A DNA stretch of 19,020 nucleotides, from positions 1 to 19,020 of the forward strand of contig JAHALQ010000024.1 in assembly GCA_018362935.1 (NCBI GenBank), given 5' to 3'. The stretch is from Pseudomonadota bacterium. Its GTDB lineage: Bacteria; Pseudomonadota; Alphaproteobacteria; RF32; CAG-239. Each line of letters begins with the position of its first letter. The first letter of the stretch is position 1. Positions 1 through 6,705 of this stretch are shown here, one piece after another. Position numbers and translations under genes: made by a program. The notes under the pieces were generated by a model. It was not told the DNA's origin and made no database searches. It saw only the letters and a program-made list of their open reading frames with translations.

Positions 1-84
1 GGAAGAACACGTAAATGCCAGCGTTAAAGCCAAAGCCGATACCGACAACATCACAATCCTTGCAGCAGTTTTCTTCTTTCCCAT
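1..84 (-). CDS. N-terminus of a secreted or membrane protein (partial, runs off the left edge)
   Basis: Only 28 codons are visible, starting at the ATG read from position 84 downwards. A GGAGG ribosome-binding site lies at 90-94, five bases before the start. The peptide begins MGKKKTAARIV and continues with a hydrophobic stretch (about residues 10-24), which looks like a signal peptide or N-terminal anchor: a basic start followed by a run of A, L, V and S. A cysteine is at residue 26, but the residues before it do not fit a good lipobox. The function cannot be told from this fragment. Its promoter and leader are almost the same as those of the gene beginning at 18974, so the two are probably co-regulated, and both proteins start MGK. 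Confidence 0.7.
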   Translation of the reverse strand, partial: MGKKKTAARIVMLSVSALALTLAFTCSS

Positions 85-133
85 GGCGTCCTCCGTTTTG
101 TCAATATACACCCTGTAATTGATAGTTAACTAT
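85..133 (-). repeat. Left copy of the conserved operator-leader cassette
   Basis: From the palindrome to the start codon this stretch matches the right-edge copy at 18925-18973 in inverted orientation. The palindrome is identical, and the 37-nt leader is the same length in both copies with 31 of 37 bases matching by my count. The conserved blocks are CAATTACAGG directly after the palindrome and ATTGACAAAACGGAGG, which includes the ribosome-binding site. Confidence 0.8.
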
Positions 134-167
134 TATTAATATTAGCAAATTTATGTATTTGAGTCAA
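122..167 (-). promoter_or_regulatory. Sigma70-type promoter with palindromic operator for the left-edge gene
   Basis: Reading the minus strand, a -35 box TTGACT (162-167) is followed by a 17-bp spacer and a -10 box TAATAT (139-144). Five bases further on is the perfect 12-bp palindrome ATAGTTAACTAT (122-133), which covers the predicted transcription start. A palindrome at that place is the usual position for a repressor site. The same arrangement is found at 18892-18936. Confidence 0.75.
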
Positions 168-175
168 TGCATATT

Positions 176-203
176 TAAAAACAAAAGTGCCCCGTACTGG
201 GGC
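176..203 (-). terminator. Probable rho-independent terminator of the bat-peptidase operon
   Basis: On the minus strand GCCCC (199-203) and GGGGC (189-193) enclose a 5-base loop, followed by an interrupted T tract (TTTT, then TTTTT). The stem is short but GC-only. It lies 20 bases after the stop codon of the dipeptidase gene and before the promoter of the next gene. Confidence 0.6.
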
Positions 204-222
204 GGGGCGATTGTAAAAGAAA

Positions 223-837
223 TTATTTTTTCCAATAAATCATGGGATATTTGGCGTCTTCGCGGCCATCCGGCAATTCATAATGCCACCATTCATGGGG
301 CAGAGCTTTCAGACCGATGCCTTCCATAAGCTTTTTCAGATCAAAGCGGTTTTGCAAAGCTTGCGCCGAAGCGCCTTCATAATCATGCCGCGCTTTTTTC
401 AGATATTCAAAAAAAGCCTCGCTTTGCCCGTTTTGCACTTGCGCGGCATATTGCGGGTCATAGGCGTCAACCAGCGTCGGATATTCAAGTTCATTGCCGT
501 TTTCATCCGTCAGGCAGACATCAACGGCCGTTGCCCGGCAATGCGGCGAAACCGAAGGGTCAATCGCAAAGAAACCCGGCTGCGGGATAACTTCGCGCAA
601 TTTCTGATGAGCCAGCGGCGGGCGGTAGGCATCAAACACTTTTAATTTTCGCTTGTGTTCTTCCAGCCATGGTATCAGTTTTTCCAGTTTGGCCCATAAG
701 TCTTTATGCACCAGAACTTTGTTGCCGAAGCCGATTTCCTGATAAACCGGACGCCCGGTCATATTCTGCTTGGTATCGGCATACATCTGCTCAATAATAA
801 AATGCGGGTCATTAATTTCAATGAGGTTGTCGGTCAT
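223..837 (-). CDS. ddpX: D-alanyl-D-alanine dipeptidase (VanX/DdpX family, M15D)
   Basis: Predicted 204-residue zinc dipeptidase that splits D-Ala-D-Ala. The family signatures are all present: YRP with R72, the zinc ligands H99 and D106 in SPHCRATAVDV (seven residues apart as in VanX), and E182 and H185 in HEWWHYEL (catalytic glutamate and third ligand). The usual glycine in SRHSRG is replaced by alanine. No signal peptide is seen, so a cytoplasmic enzyme is likely. A start further upstream (972) is open, but its extra 45 residues are the out-of-frame tail of the preceding gene, so the ATG at 837 was chosen; it overlaps that gene by 20 bases. It is last in the bat operon. There are no vanH or vanA homologues nearby, so a role in peptidoglycan peptide recycling is more likely than vancomycin resistance (inference). 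Confidence 0.88.
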   Translation of the reverse strand: MTDNLIEINDPHFIIEQMYADTKQNMTGRPVYQEIGFGNKVLVHKDLWAKLEKLIPWLEEHKRKLKVFDAYRPPLAHQKLREVIPQPGFFAIDPSVSPHCRATAVDVCLTDENGNELEYPTLVDAYDPQYAAQVQNGQSEAFFEYLKKARHDYEGASAQALQNRFDLKKLMEGIGLKALPHEWWHYELPDGREDAKYPMIYWKK

Positions 838-1705
838 GCTTGCAGCTTTCGATAAAAGATTTGAAAACAGCTTTGGAGGGAACGTCGCCGTGTTTGAGCA
901 GGCGCTCCGGGTGCCACTGTACGCCGAGCAAAAATTTATTCCAGCCGTTTTGAGGCTCAATCGCTTCGGCAATGCCGTCGTCTGCCTGTGCGGTCACAAA
1001 GCTTTGTCCGCATTTTTCGCAGATAACCGCCTCATTATGCGATGAATTCGTCATAATTTCCGGCTGCCTGATAATTGAGGCCAGAAGCGAGCCTTCTTGA
1101 ACCAAAACTTTGTGGGCAAATTTTTCACCGTTTTGTTTGTGCGATTTCTCAGGCGGCAAATCGGAATTAATTCCTTTTTTCATTTTGGCGCCCAGATATC
1201 CGGCCAGCATCTGCATTCCGGCACAGATACCGAGAACCGGCAGTTTATGGGCTTTGGCATAATCCAGCATGGACAGATAGGCCAGGCCTCGTTTGTCGAT
1301 ATCTTCGTCAACGGGAATCTCATACCATGCCGCCGGGGAATTGAACGCGCCGCCGATTAGGAAAATCCCGTCCGGGCGGATAAGGTTTAGCTGCTCTTCA
1401 ATTTTATCATAGGCAATAAGATAAGGTTCTCCGCCCGCCTCAATAATTGCCCGGATATAATCGGGATGCAGGCAATAGTCTTTTTGGGTGCGGTCAGGAT
1501 GTTTTTCCTGCGCCCAGACAATCGCGATTTTGGGGCTGCCGACAGCTGCGCCGCTGATTTTCATCAGCGGAATTTTTCCTGCTGCAAATACGGCGTTGAC
1601 TTCATCGGCCGTCAGATAATAACTTTCAAACTCATCTCCGTTGTAAACAATTTGGTGCGGATAGAGGGTTTCACTTATAGAGTTTGGGCAGCAGTTCATC
1701 GTCAT
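818..1705 (-). CDS. Peptidase C26 / class-I glutamine amidotransferase-like hydrolase (PuuD-like)
   Basis: A 295-residue protein of the gamma-glutamyl hydrolase type. The amidotransferase fold starts near residue 57 (SPKIAIV), preceded by a roughly 55-residue N-terminal extension. The nucleophile elbow is LGICAGMQ with C161, and the catalytic pair is in GVQWHPE (H265, E267); a conserved SSHNEAV lies between. Family members cleave gamma-glutamyl bonds, as PuuD does in putrescine breakdown; no other puu gene is nearby, so the substrate is unknown. Being coupled to a D-Ala-D-Ala dipeptidase makes a gamma-D-glutamyl peptide from the cell wall a possible substrate (inference). The ATG at 1705 has AGGA six bases upstream and overlaps the end of batD by 35 bases; ATG at 1699 is an alternative, and the open frame up to 1813 only shadows batD. 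Confidence 0.85.
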   Translation of the reverse strand: MTMNCCPNSISETLYPHQIVYNGDEFESYYLTADEVNAVFAAGKIPLMKISGAAVGSPKIAIVWAQEKHPDRTQKDYCLHPDYIRAIIEAGGEPYLIAYDKIEEQLNLIRPDGIFLIGGAFNSPAAWYEIPVDEDIDKRGLAYLSMLDYAKAHKLPVLGICAGMQMLAGYLGAKMKKGINSDLPPEKSHKQNGEKFAHKVLVQEGSLLASIIRQPEIMTNSSHNEAVICEKCGQSFVTAQADDGIAEAIEPQNGWNKFLLGVQWHPERLLKHGDVPSKAVFKSFIESCKHDRQPH

Positions 1706-3422
1706 TTTTTTTCCTGACTTTTGTTTTGTTGACTTTATCAAAGACCTTAAGGAAGAGTTCGTCGTTCCAATCAGCGTCTTTATCAGCATACAGGGCCTCG
1801 CCCAGTTTCTCAAGTTCGCGGCTGAATGCTTGTGTATTAACCTGTTTTTCTACGTCATTCAGGCTGAATATCTGGGCTTCGGGATAACGGTCTTTCGCCC
1901 ACAGCAAAAGCGCGTCGCGCAACTTGCGCAAGTCTTTGTGAGCCGCCGCATCCCGGATTTCCCGCAAGGGGTTAACTTTGATGTTTTCGTTTGCAATGCT
2001 GCGCCGCCCGAGAATTTTCATGACAGCATAACTGAGCAAAATGCCCAGAATGAACGCGGCGCCGAGCAGCAGATAAATGTTTTTTTGCGGCAGTCGGTTT
2101 AGTATTTCAACCGGCGCAGTTTTTTTCATCTGCGCGGCGTCAGGCTGTGCCGCAGCCGATGCGGCAGTTTGGGGCTGCATAGACGCGGGAGCTTTGCCGC
2201 CGACAATAACTTTTTGCTCGGGAATGCGCGCCGTTTCCATTTGGTTGGTCTTGACGTTAAACCAGGGAACGCTGATAGCCGGCAGGGTAATCTCGCCGCT
2301 TTTTCCCGGAATATAGACATTTGCAATTTTTTCTGTGGAAACGACCTGTCCGTCTTGAACTTTCATTGTGACTTCCGGTTTTTCGGGATATTGTTTCAGC
2401 CCTCGCATTTGCGCAAATTTTATCTCCGGCAGCTGGCTGTCAATTACGCCGGTCGCTTGCAGATAAATTGTCCGCGTAACCGCTTCGCCGACCTTGAAAT
2501 CCGGTTTGTTCGGTTCAAATTCGGCATGGAGCTTGACATTCTGCGCCGGCAGCCACCAGCCGTTGGTGCCGTCAATTGCCGGTTTGATTTCAATCTCAAT
2601 CGGTTTGGTGCTGAGATATATCGGGTTTTTAGTTGCAAAAACGTCGGTCATGCCGAAACCGGCGAGAAAGACATCGTCGTTAAAAAAGCGTCCGAACGGG
2701 TCGTTGCGGCTGTCTTTCGTGAGATAGAATCCGCGGAATTTTGCCGCCGGAACGGTCATTTTGCCGCTTTTCTGCGGAAACAGCGCGTATTTGAAGACCA
2801 GCTCGCGGATTGTCTGTCCGTTGATAATCTGGGAATTGACGACCGGTGCGCCAAGGCTTTTAATAATCCAGTCGTTGTCGCCGCTGACTTCAAAATACGG
2901 TTCTTCGCCCTGAAGGCCGCCGCGGTCGATAATCTTGAGGGTATAAATTATTTGTTCCTGCACATAAGGCGTTTTATTGTCAATCTGGCCTTTCATTGAA
3001 AATTTGTTGATTTGTTTGTCCGTGCCGTTTTGCGTGTCCGGGACATTAATGTCGCTTCCGGCCGGGCTGACTTCAATGGTTATCGGCCGGGTTGCGTAAT
3101 TGTCAAGCTTAATGGACGGCAGCGTCAGCTTGCCGGTTTTGTTCGGCATAAGCACCAGATTCCATTGCTGCGACATGTCCGCTTTGCCGTTGACAATATT
3201 GGTTCGGTAAGAATGCGATATGGAATAAGTATGAAAATCCCTGTCCAAAGCGCTTAACTCGGGCATATTGTCACTCTGGGCATTGTTGAGTTCAAGCGTC
3301 AGCAAAAAAGTTTCTCCTTCGGGAATTTTGCTGCGGTTGACTGTTGCGTCAAAACTCTGCGCCCATACTTGGCTGTTCCATAAAAAAAACAGAGCGGCAA
3401 GCATCAGAACAAATTTTTTCAT
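1671..3422 (-). CDS. batD: BatD-like protein (oxygen-tolerance / Bat complex periplasmic-membrane subunit)
   Basis: 583 residues. Residues 1-21 form a clear signal peptide with a likely cut after VWA. The body up to about residue 420 is a series of beta-rich domains with the SKIPEGETFLLTLELNN start usual for BatD. One membrane helix follows at about 449-470, then a charged cytoplasmic tail of about 110 residues. BatD proteins are known as partners of the VWA proteins BatA and BatB in the Bacteroides aerotolerance cluster; their exact role is unsettled. The start codon shares one base with the stop of batB (TAATG), with AGGAG close upstream, so translation is probably coupled. Confidence 0.88.
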   Translation of the reverse strand: MKKFVLMLAALFFLWNSQVWAQSFDATVNRSKIPEGETFLLTLELNNAQSDNMPELSALDRDFHTYSISHSYRTNIVNGKADMSQQWNLVLMPNKTGKLTLPSIKLDNYATRPITIEVSPAGSDINVPDTQNGTDKQINKFSMKGQIDNKTPYVQEQIIYTLKIIDRGGLQGEEPYFEVSGDNDWIIKSLGAPVVNSQIINGQTIRELVFKYALFPQKSGKMTVPAAKFRGFYLTKDSRNDPFGRFFNDDVFLAGFGMTDVFATKNPIYLSTKPIEIEIKPAIDGTNGWWLPAQNVKLHAEFEPNKPDFKVGEAVTRTIYLQATGVIDSQLPEIKFAQMRGLKQYPEKPEVTMKVQDGQVVSTEKIANVYIPGKSGEITLPAISVPWFNVKTNQMETARIPEQKVIVGGKAPASMQPQTAASAAAQPDAAQMKKTAPVEILNRLPQKNIYLLLGAAFILGILLSYAVMKILGRRSIANENIKVNPLREIRDAAAHKDLRKLRDALLLWAKDRYPEAQIFSLNDVEKQVNTQAFSRELEKLGEALYADKDADWNDELFLKVFDKVNKTKVRKKNDDELLPKLYK

Positions 3423-5155
3423 TATCTCATCTCCTGATTTTGATTATAACGGTTTCTGCGATATTCCTGAGCGATGAATGCCCGCAGCAGGCCGCCCGGA
3501 TCTTCGGGGATTTCGCGCAGCTGCTGGGCGCGTGCCTGAATTTTTTCGTCATATTCTTCATCGTCTTCCTGCCCCTGCTGCTGAACGGCGCCGCCCTGCT
3601 GCTCCGCCTGTTCCTGTTCGGACGACGCGTCTAATTCCTGCGGTGATTGCTCGTTGGCTTCGGTTGTTTGTTCGTCCTGATTATCCTGTTCCTGTTGTTC
3701 GGCATTGTTGCTGTCAGATTTTCCGCTTTGCCGGTTGTCGTCATTTTTTTGCTGCTGTTGTTCGTCGCTCTGCTGTTCGCTCGGACTCTGGCTTTGCTGC
3801 TCCTGATTTTGCTGGTCTTCCTGTCCCTGATTTTGCGGCTGCGGCTGATTTTGTTGCTGCTGCTGTTGGTTTTGCTGCTGTTCCTGCTGCTTTTTGAGGT
3901 ATTCAAGGTTAAATTTCGCATCATCGTGCTGCGGGTTGAGCTTGAGGACTTCTTCATATTTGGCAATGGCTTCTTTTATTTTGCCGCCTTTGGCCAGCGC
4001 GTTTCCCTGATTATACAGCGCGGTTTCACCGCTGCCTTTGGCATATTCGGCATAAGCCTTGTCATATTCGCCTATACGGTAATAGCTGGCGCCTTTCCAT
4101 TCCGGCGCTTCAAAACTCTGGGTAGCTGCGCCATAATTCTGATTGGTAAAGGCCTTAAATCCTTCCTGATTGGCATTAAGGAAAAAGCCGGCGTAAGCAG
4201 GATTTTCAAGCAGGCAGGCAAAGGCAATAACCAAAATTCCGCGGCGGAAAAAATACAGGCAGCAGAGCAGGGGAACCGCCAGCAGGTACCAGCCATAATC
4301 CAGCCAGACGGATTGCCAGTTCCGCCCTTCTGCCAAATCTGTCTGCTTGGAAACAATTTTTTGTGCCAGCGGCAGAATGTCGGCGTCGCTGTGCTGCAAA
4401 ACGGCATAGGTGCCGCCGCCGGCCTGTGCGACCATGGCAAGTTTTTCGGACGCATCCGCCGCCGTGCCGATAATATTGACGGTGTAACCGAGAGCTTTGG
4501 CTTTTTTGGCGGCATCCAGAGCCGCTTCAAACTTTTGTCCGACATCTGGTGCAAAAACAATGATTTCGCCTTGTTGGTACTGCGCGCCGCGAAAACGTTC
4601 GACTGCCAGCTCAATCGCGCGGTCAAGCCGGTCGCCGTTGAGCGGCATAATATTATAGTTGATTGCCGGCAGCAGGTTGGCCAGAACTTTGGTATCGTCG
4701 GTCAGCGGCGAAATCACAAACGGTTCGCCCGAATAAACTTCCAGCCCGGCCTGGGCGCCGCCGAGCATACCAAGCAAATCCTTAATTTTATATTTGGCGC
4801 GTTCCAGCCGGCTCGGCGTGAGGTCGGCGGCTTTCATGTCGCTTGAGAGATTAAGTAAAATCATTGCCGGATTTTTTGATTCCAGCGCCGGAAGTTCGAC
4901 TTTTTGCCAGCTCGGGCCGGCGGCGGCGACAATCGCCGTTGCAAATCCGAGAAAAGCGACCCAGCTGAGCAGCCGCCGCTGTGTCGATGAACCGCGTACC
5001 AGCAAAAAGTCCAGCAGCCGTGCGTCGACAATTTTCTGCCACGATGATTGCAGCCCTTGTCCTTTCAGGCTGCGGGCAAATCCAATCAGCGGCAGAAACA
5101 GGAGCAAAAGCCACCACGGCCGCAAAAAATGAAAATTAGCCATAAATTCTTCCAT
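3422..5155 (-). CDS. batB: BatB/BatC fusion: membrane VWA domain plus TPR and Gln-rich tail
   Basis: 577 residues. Membrane helices lie at about 12-28, 63-80 and 284-320; the VWA domain spans about 97-275, facing the periplasm or cytoplasm between helices as in BatA/BatB. TPR-like repeats occupy about 330-420 (FTNQNYGAATQSF, YNQGNALAKGGKIKEAI, LNPQHDDAKFNLEYL), followed by a Gln-rich, acidic low-complexity segment at about 421-540 and a conserved-looking end (PGGLLRAFIAQEY). The metal-site motif is altered: where BatB has DxSxS, this protein has N102-L-S104-S105-D106. The start at 5155 shares one base with the batA stop and has GGAGG eight bases upstream; ATG at 5143 with GGAAG is an alternative. 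VWA plus TPR in one chain corresponds to separate batB and batC genes elsewhere. Confidence 0.85.
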   Translation of the reverse strand: MEEFMANFHFLRPWWLLLLFLPLIGFARSLKGQGLQSSWQKIVDARLLDFLLVRGSSTQRRLLSWVAFLGFATAIVAAAGPSWQKVELPALESKNPAMILLNLSSDMKAADLTPSRLERAKYKIKDLLGMLGGAQAGLEVYSGEPFVISPLTDDTKVLANLLPAINYNIMPLNGDRLDRAIELAVERFRGAQYQQGEIIVFAPDVGQKFEAALDAAKKAKALGYTVNIIGTAADASEKLAMVAQAGGGTYAVLQHSDADILPLAQKIVSKQTDLAEGRNWQSVWLDYGWYLLAVPLLCCLYFFRRGILVIAFACLLENPAYAGFFLNANQEGFKAFTNQNYGAATQSFEAPEWKGASYYRIGEYDKAYAEYAKGSGETALYNQGNALAKGGKIKEAIAKYEEVLKLNPQHDDAKFNLEYLKKQQEQQQNQQQQQQNQPQPQNQGQEDQQNQEQQSQSPSEQQSDEQQQQKNDDNRQSGKSDSNNAEQQEQDNQDEQTTEANEQSPQELDASSEQEQAEQQGGAVQQQGQEDDEEYDEKIQARAQQLREIPEDPGGLLRAFIAQEYRRNRYNQNQEMR

Positions 5156-6150
5156 TATTCTGCCCTCCGTAAAGCAAAGGCCAGCGCCAGCCCGGCCAAA
5201 ACGGCGGCCAGCAGCGGAATGTAGTAAAGTTCTCGGGTTTCGCGTACAAAACGGTCTTGGTTGGGAGCGGCTTCCAACTGGTCAATAATATTGTAAACCT
5301 GCTGCAGCGCCTGGGTGTCCCCGGCGCGGAAGTATCGTCCTTTGGTTGCTTCGGCAATGGCATTGAGGCCTTGTTCGTCAATACCGTGCGCCTGTCCGAA
5401 CATGGCATTCAGGAACAGGCTTTGCGAACCGACGCCGATTGTATAGGTCTTAATGCCTTCATCCGCCGCCAGCTTGACCGCTTGCGCCAGCGAGATGCTG
5501 CCGTCGTTGTTTTCGCCGTCGGTCAGCAGAATGATAATTTTGTTTTTGATGTCTTTGTCATTATTAAGGTTTTTCAGCGCCAGTCCCAGCGCGTCGCCGA
5601 TACTGGTGGAATCTCCGGCCATGCCGGCCTGCATCGACCACAAAATTTCCTCAACCGCGCCTTTGTCGTAAGTCAGCGGTGCCTGCAGATAAGCCCGTGT
5701 GCCGAACAAAATCAGCCCGATGCGGTCACTGGCGCGTTTTTTGATAAAATCAGACGCGGTTTTTTTGACCGCGGTCAGCCGGTCGATACGCTGGTTGCCG
5801 ATGGCAAAATCGCGTCCCAGCATAGAAGTTGAAATATCCAGCACCAGCATAATATCGCGGCTCTCGTTGTCAAGCCGCACCGGTTCGCCGAGCCATTGCG
5901 GCCGCGCCGCGGCGGCAACCAGCAGAAACCAGACCAGATACAGCAGCCAGAAAAAACGCGAATATTGGCCGCTGCTCTCGGCGCTGACATTCCATAATGA
6001 GCCTGATTTGATTGAAATTTTTTCCAGATCGTTAATAAAGGGAATTTTGAGCGCGTCGCCGTGCAGCCCTTTGAGCGCCGGCAGCAGACGCCGGACAATG
6101 AATGGCAGCAGCAAAAGCGCAAACATCAGCGGATAAGCGAACTGGCTCAT
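5155..6150 (-). CDS. batA: BatA-like membrane VWA-domain protein
   Basis: 331 residues from ATG 6150. An N-terminal membrane helix (about 5-20), a second one (about 66-82), the VWA domain (about 98-290) and a C-terminal helix (about 305-327) give the usual BatA architecture. The metal-ion-dependent adhesion site is complete: D105-I-S107-T-S109, a Thr in GDSTSIGDAL (T182) and D211 in LLTDGENNDG. The chosen start overlaps the DUF4381 stop in an ATGA and has AGGAG seven bases upstream; the in-frame ATG at 6168 has a weaker site and would lie inside the previous gene. BatA acts in an inner-membrane complex with BatB and BatD, often driven by a MoxR ATPase, which is not encoded here. Confidence 0.9.
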   Translation of the reverse strand: MSQFAYPLMFALLLLPFIVRRLLPALKGLHGDALKIPFINDLEKISIKSGSLWNVSAESSGQYSRFFWLLYLVWFLLVAAAARPQWLGEPVRLDNESRDIMLVLDISTSMLGRDFAIGNQRIDRLTAVKKTASDFIKKRASDRIGLILFGTRAYLQAPLTYDKGAVEEILWSMQAGMAGDSTSIGDALGLALKNLNNDKDIKNKIIILLTDGENNDGSISLAQAVKLAADEGIKTYTIGVGSQSLFLNAMFGQAHGIDEQGLNAIAEATKGRYFRAGDTQALQQVYNIIDQLEAAPNQDRFVRETRELYYIPLLAAVLAGLALAFALRRAE

Positions 6151-6599
6151 AGGTTTTCTCCTATCCATGCCTGGCAGAACTGCCGCAGACGGATAACGTC
6201 GGCCGATGAAAACGGGGCGCCCTTTTCCGCAATATACGGCGCGTTCATCAATAATTCAGCCGTTTTGCCGGAAAGTTTGCTTTTGCATTTGCTGTTCAAA
6301 AATTCAATCCACTCCCTGCCAAACAGGGTTGCCGCCGCCGGGTATTTAAAAACGCAGATACGCCGCAGAATGATTGACATCTGCACGGCAGAGTCCAGCG
6401 TGTTGTTGCAGTGGATGTTTCTGAGGAGATGCAGTGCATACAGCTTTTTGGATTTTTTGCGCAAAAAAGAAAACAGCCAAGCCGCCAGCAGAATGCCGAG
6501 TATCCCTGCCAAAATGACCCACCAGCCATAAGCCGGCGGCCAGGCCGAAACCCCGTCGGGCAGATGAATGTCCCGCAATTCCGGTAAATTGTCGTTCAT
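6147..6599 (-). CDS. DUF4381 membrane protein, first gene of the bat operon
   Basis: 150 residues. The N-terminus LPELRDIHLPDGVSAWPPAYG followed by a membrane helix (about 25-46) is the hallmark of DUF4381 proteins, which are regularly found directly before batA. The C-terminal part is a small helical domain with basic residues. A GAGGAG ribosome-binding site lies nine bases before the ATG at 6599. A MoxR ATPase and a DUF58 protein usually stand upstream in this cluster; here the next gene upstream is a flagellin on the same strand with its own unit. Confidence 0.85.
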   Translation of the reverse strand: MNDNLPELRDIHLPDGVSAWPPAYGWWVILAGILGILLAAWLFSFLRKKSKKLYALHLLRNIHCNNTLDSAVQMSIILRRICVFKYPAAATLFGREWIEFLNSKCKSKLSGKTAELLMNAPYIAEKGAPFSSADVIRLRQFCQAWIGENL

Positions 6600-6628
6600 A
6601 CGCGTTTTCTCCTCATAACTGCTCTCTC

Positions 6629-6657
6629 AATTTAAGGTTTTCTAATGCAAATATCAA
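6629..6657 (-). promoter_or_regulatory. Predicted promoter of the bat-peptidase operon
   Basis: On the minus strand TTGATA (6652-6657), a 17-bp spacer and TAAATT (6629-6634) give a reasonable sigma70-type promoter about 30 bases before the first start codon. The -35 box lies inside one arm of an inverted repeat (6646-6690). Confidence 0.55.
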
Positions 6658-6690
6658 GCTCGGTTTTTAGTTTTAACCTCGATATCTGCA
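6646..6690 (-). repeat. 13-bp imperfect inverted repeat between flagellin and bat operon
   Basis: Arms at 6646-6658 and 6678-6690 (TGCAGATATCGAG and CTTGATATTTGCA on the minus strand) pair over 13 positions with two G-U pairs in RNA, around a 19-base loop. There is no T tract after it. It may be the 3' end structure of the flagellin mRNA or an operator over the bat -35 box; the sequence alone does not decide. Confidence 0.5.
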
Positions 6691-6705
6691 AATTATCCGT
6701 AAAAA

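Noticed and set aside
223..837. Vancomycin resistance cluster suggested by the VanX-type gene
   Set aside because: No vanH, vanA or vanRS-like genes are nearby and the gene is the last member of a bat operon.
838..972. N-terminal extension of the D-Ala-D-Ala dipeptidase
   Set aside because: The added 45 residues come from the end of the preceding gene read in another frame and do not resemble a signal peptide.
2169..2999. 276-codon open frame on the plus strand opposite batD
   Set aside because: BatD has a signal peptide, membrane helix and operon position; the opposite frame has no recognisable features.
6596..6616. Six-codon frame MRRKRV before the DUF4381 gene, overlapping its start
   Set aside because: It contains the ribosome-binding site of the real gene and is too short and common a pattern to support a leader peptide.
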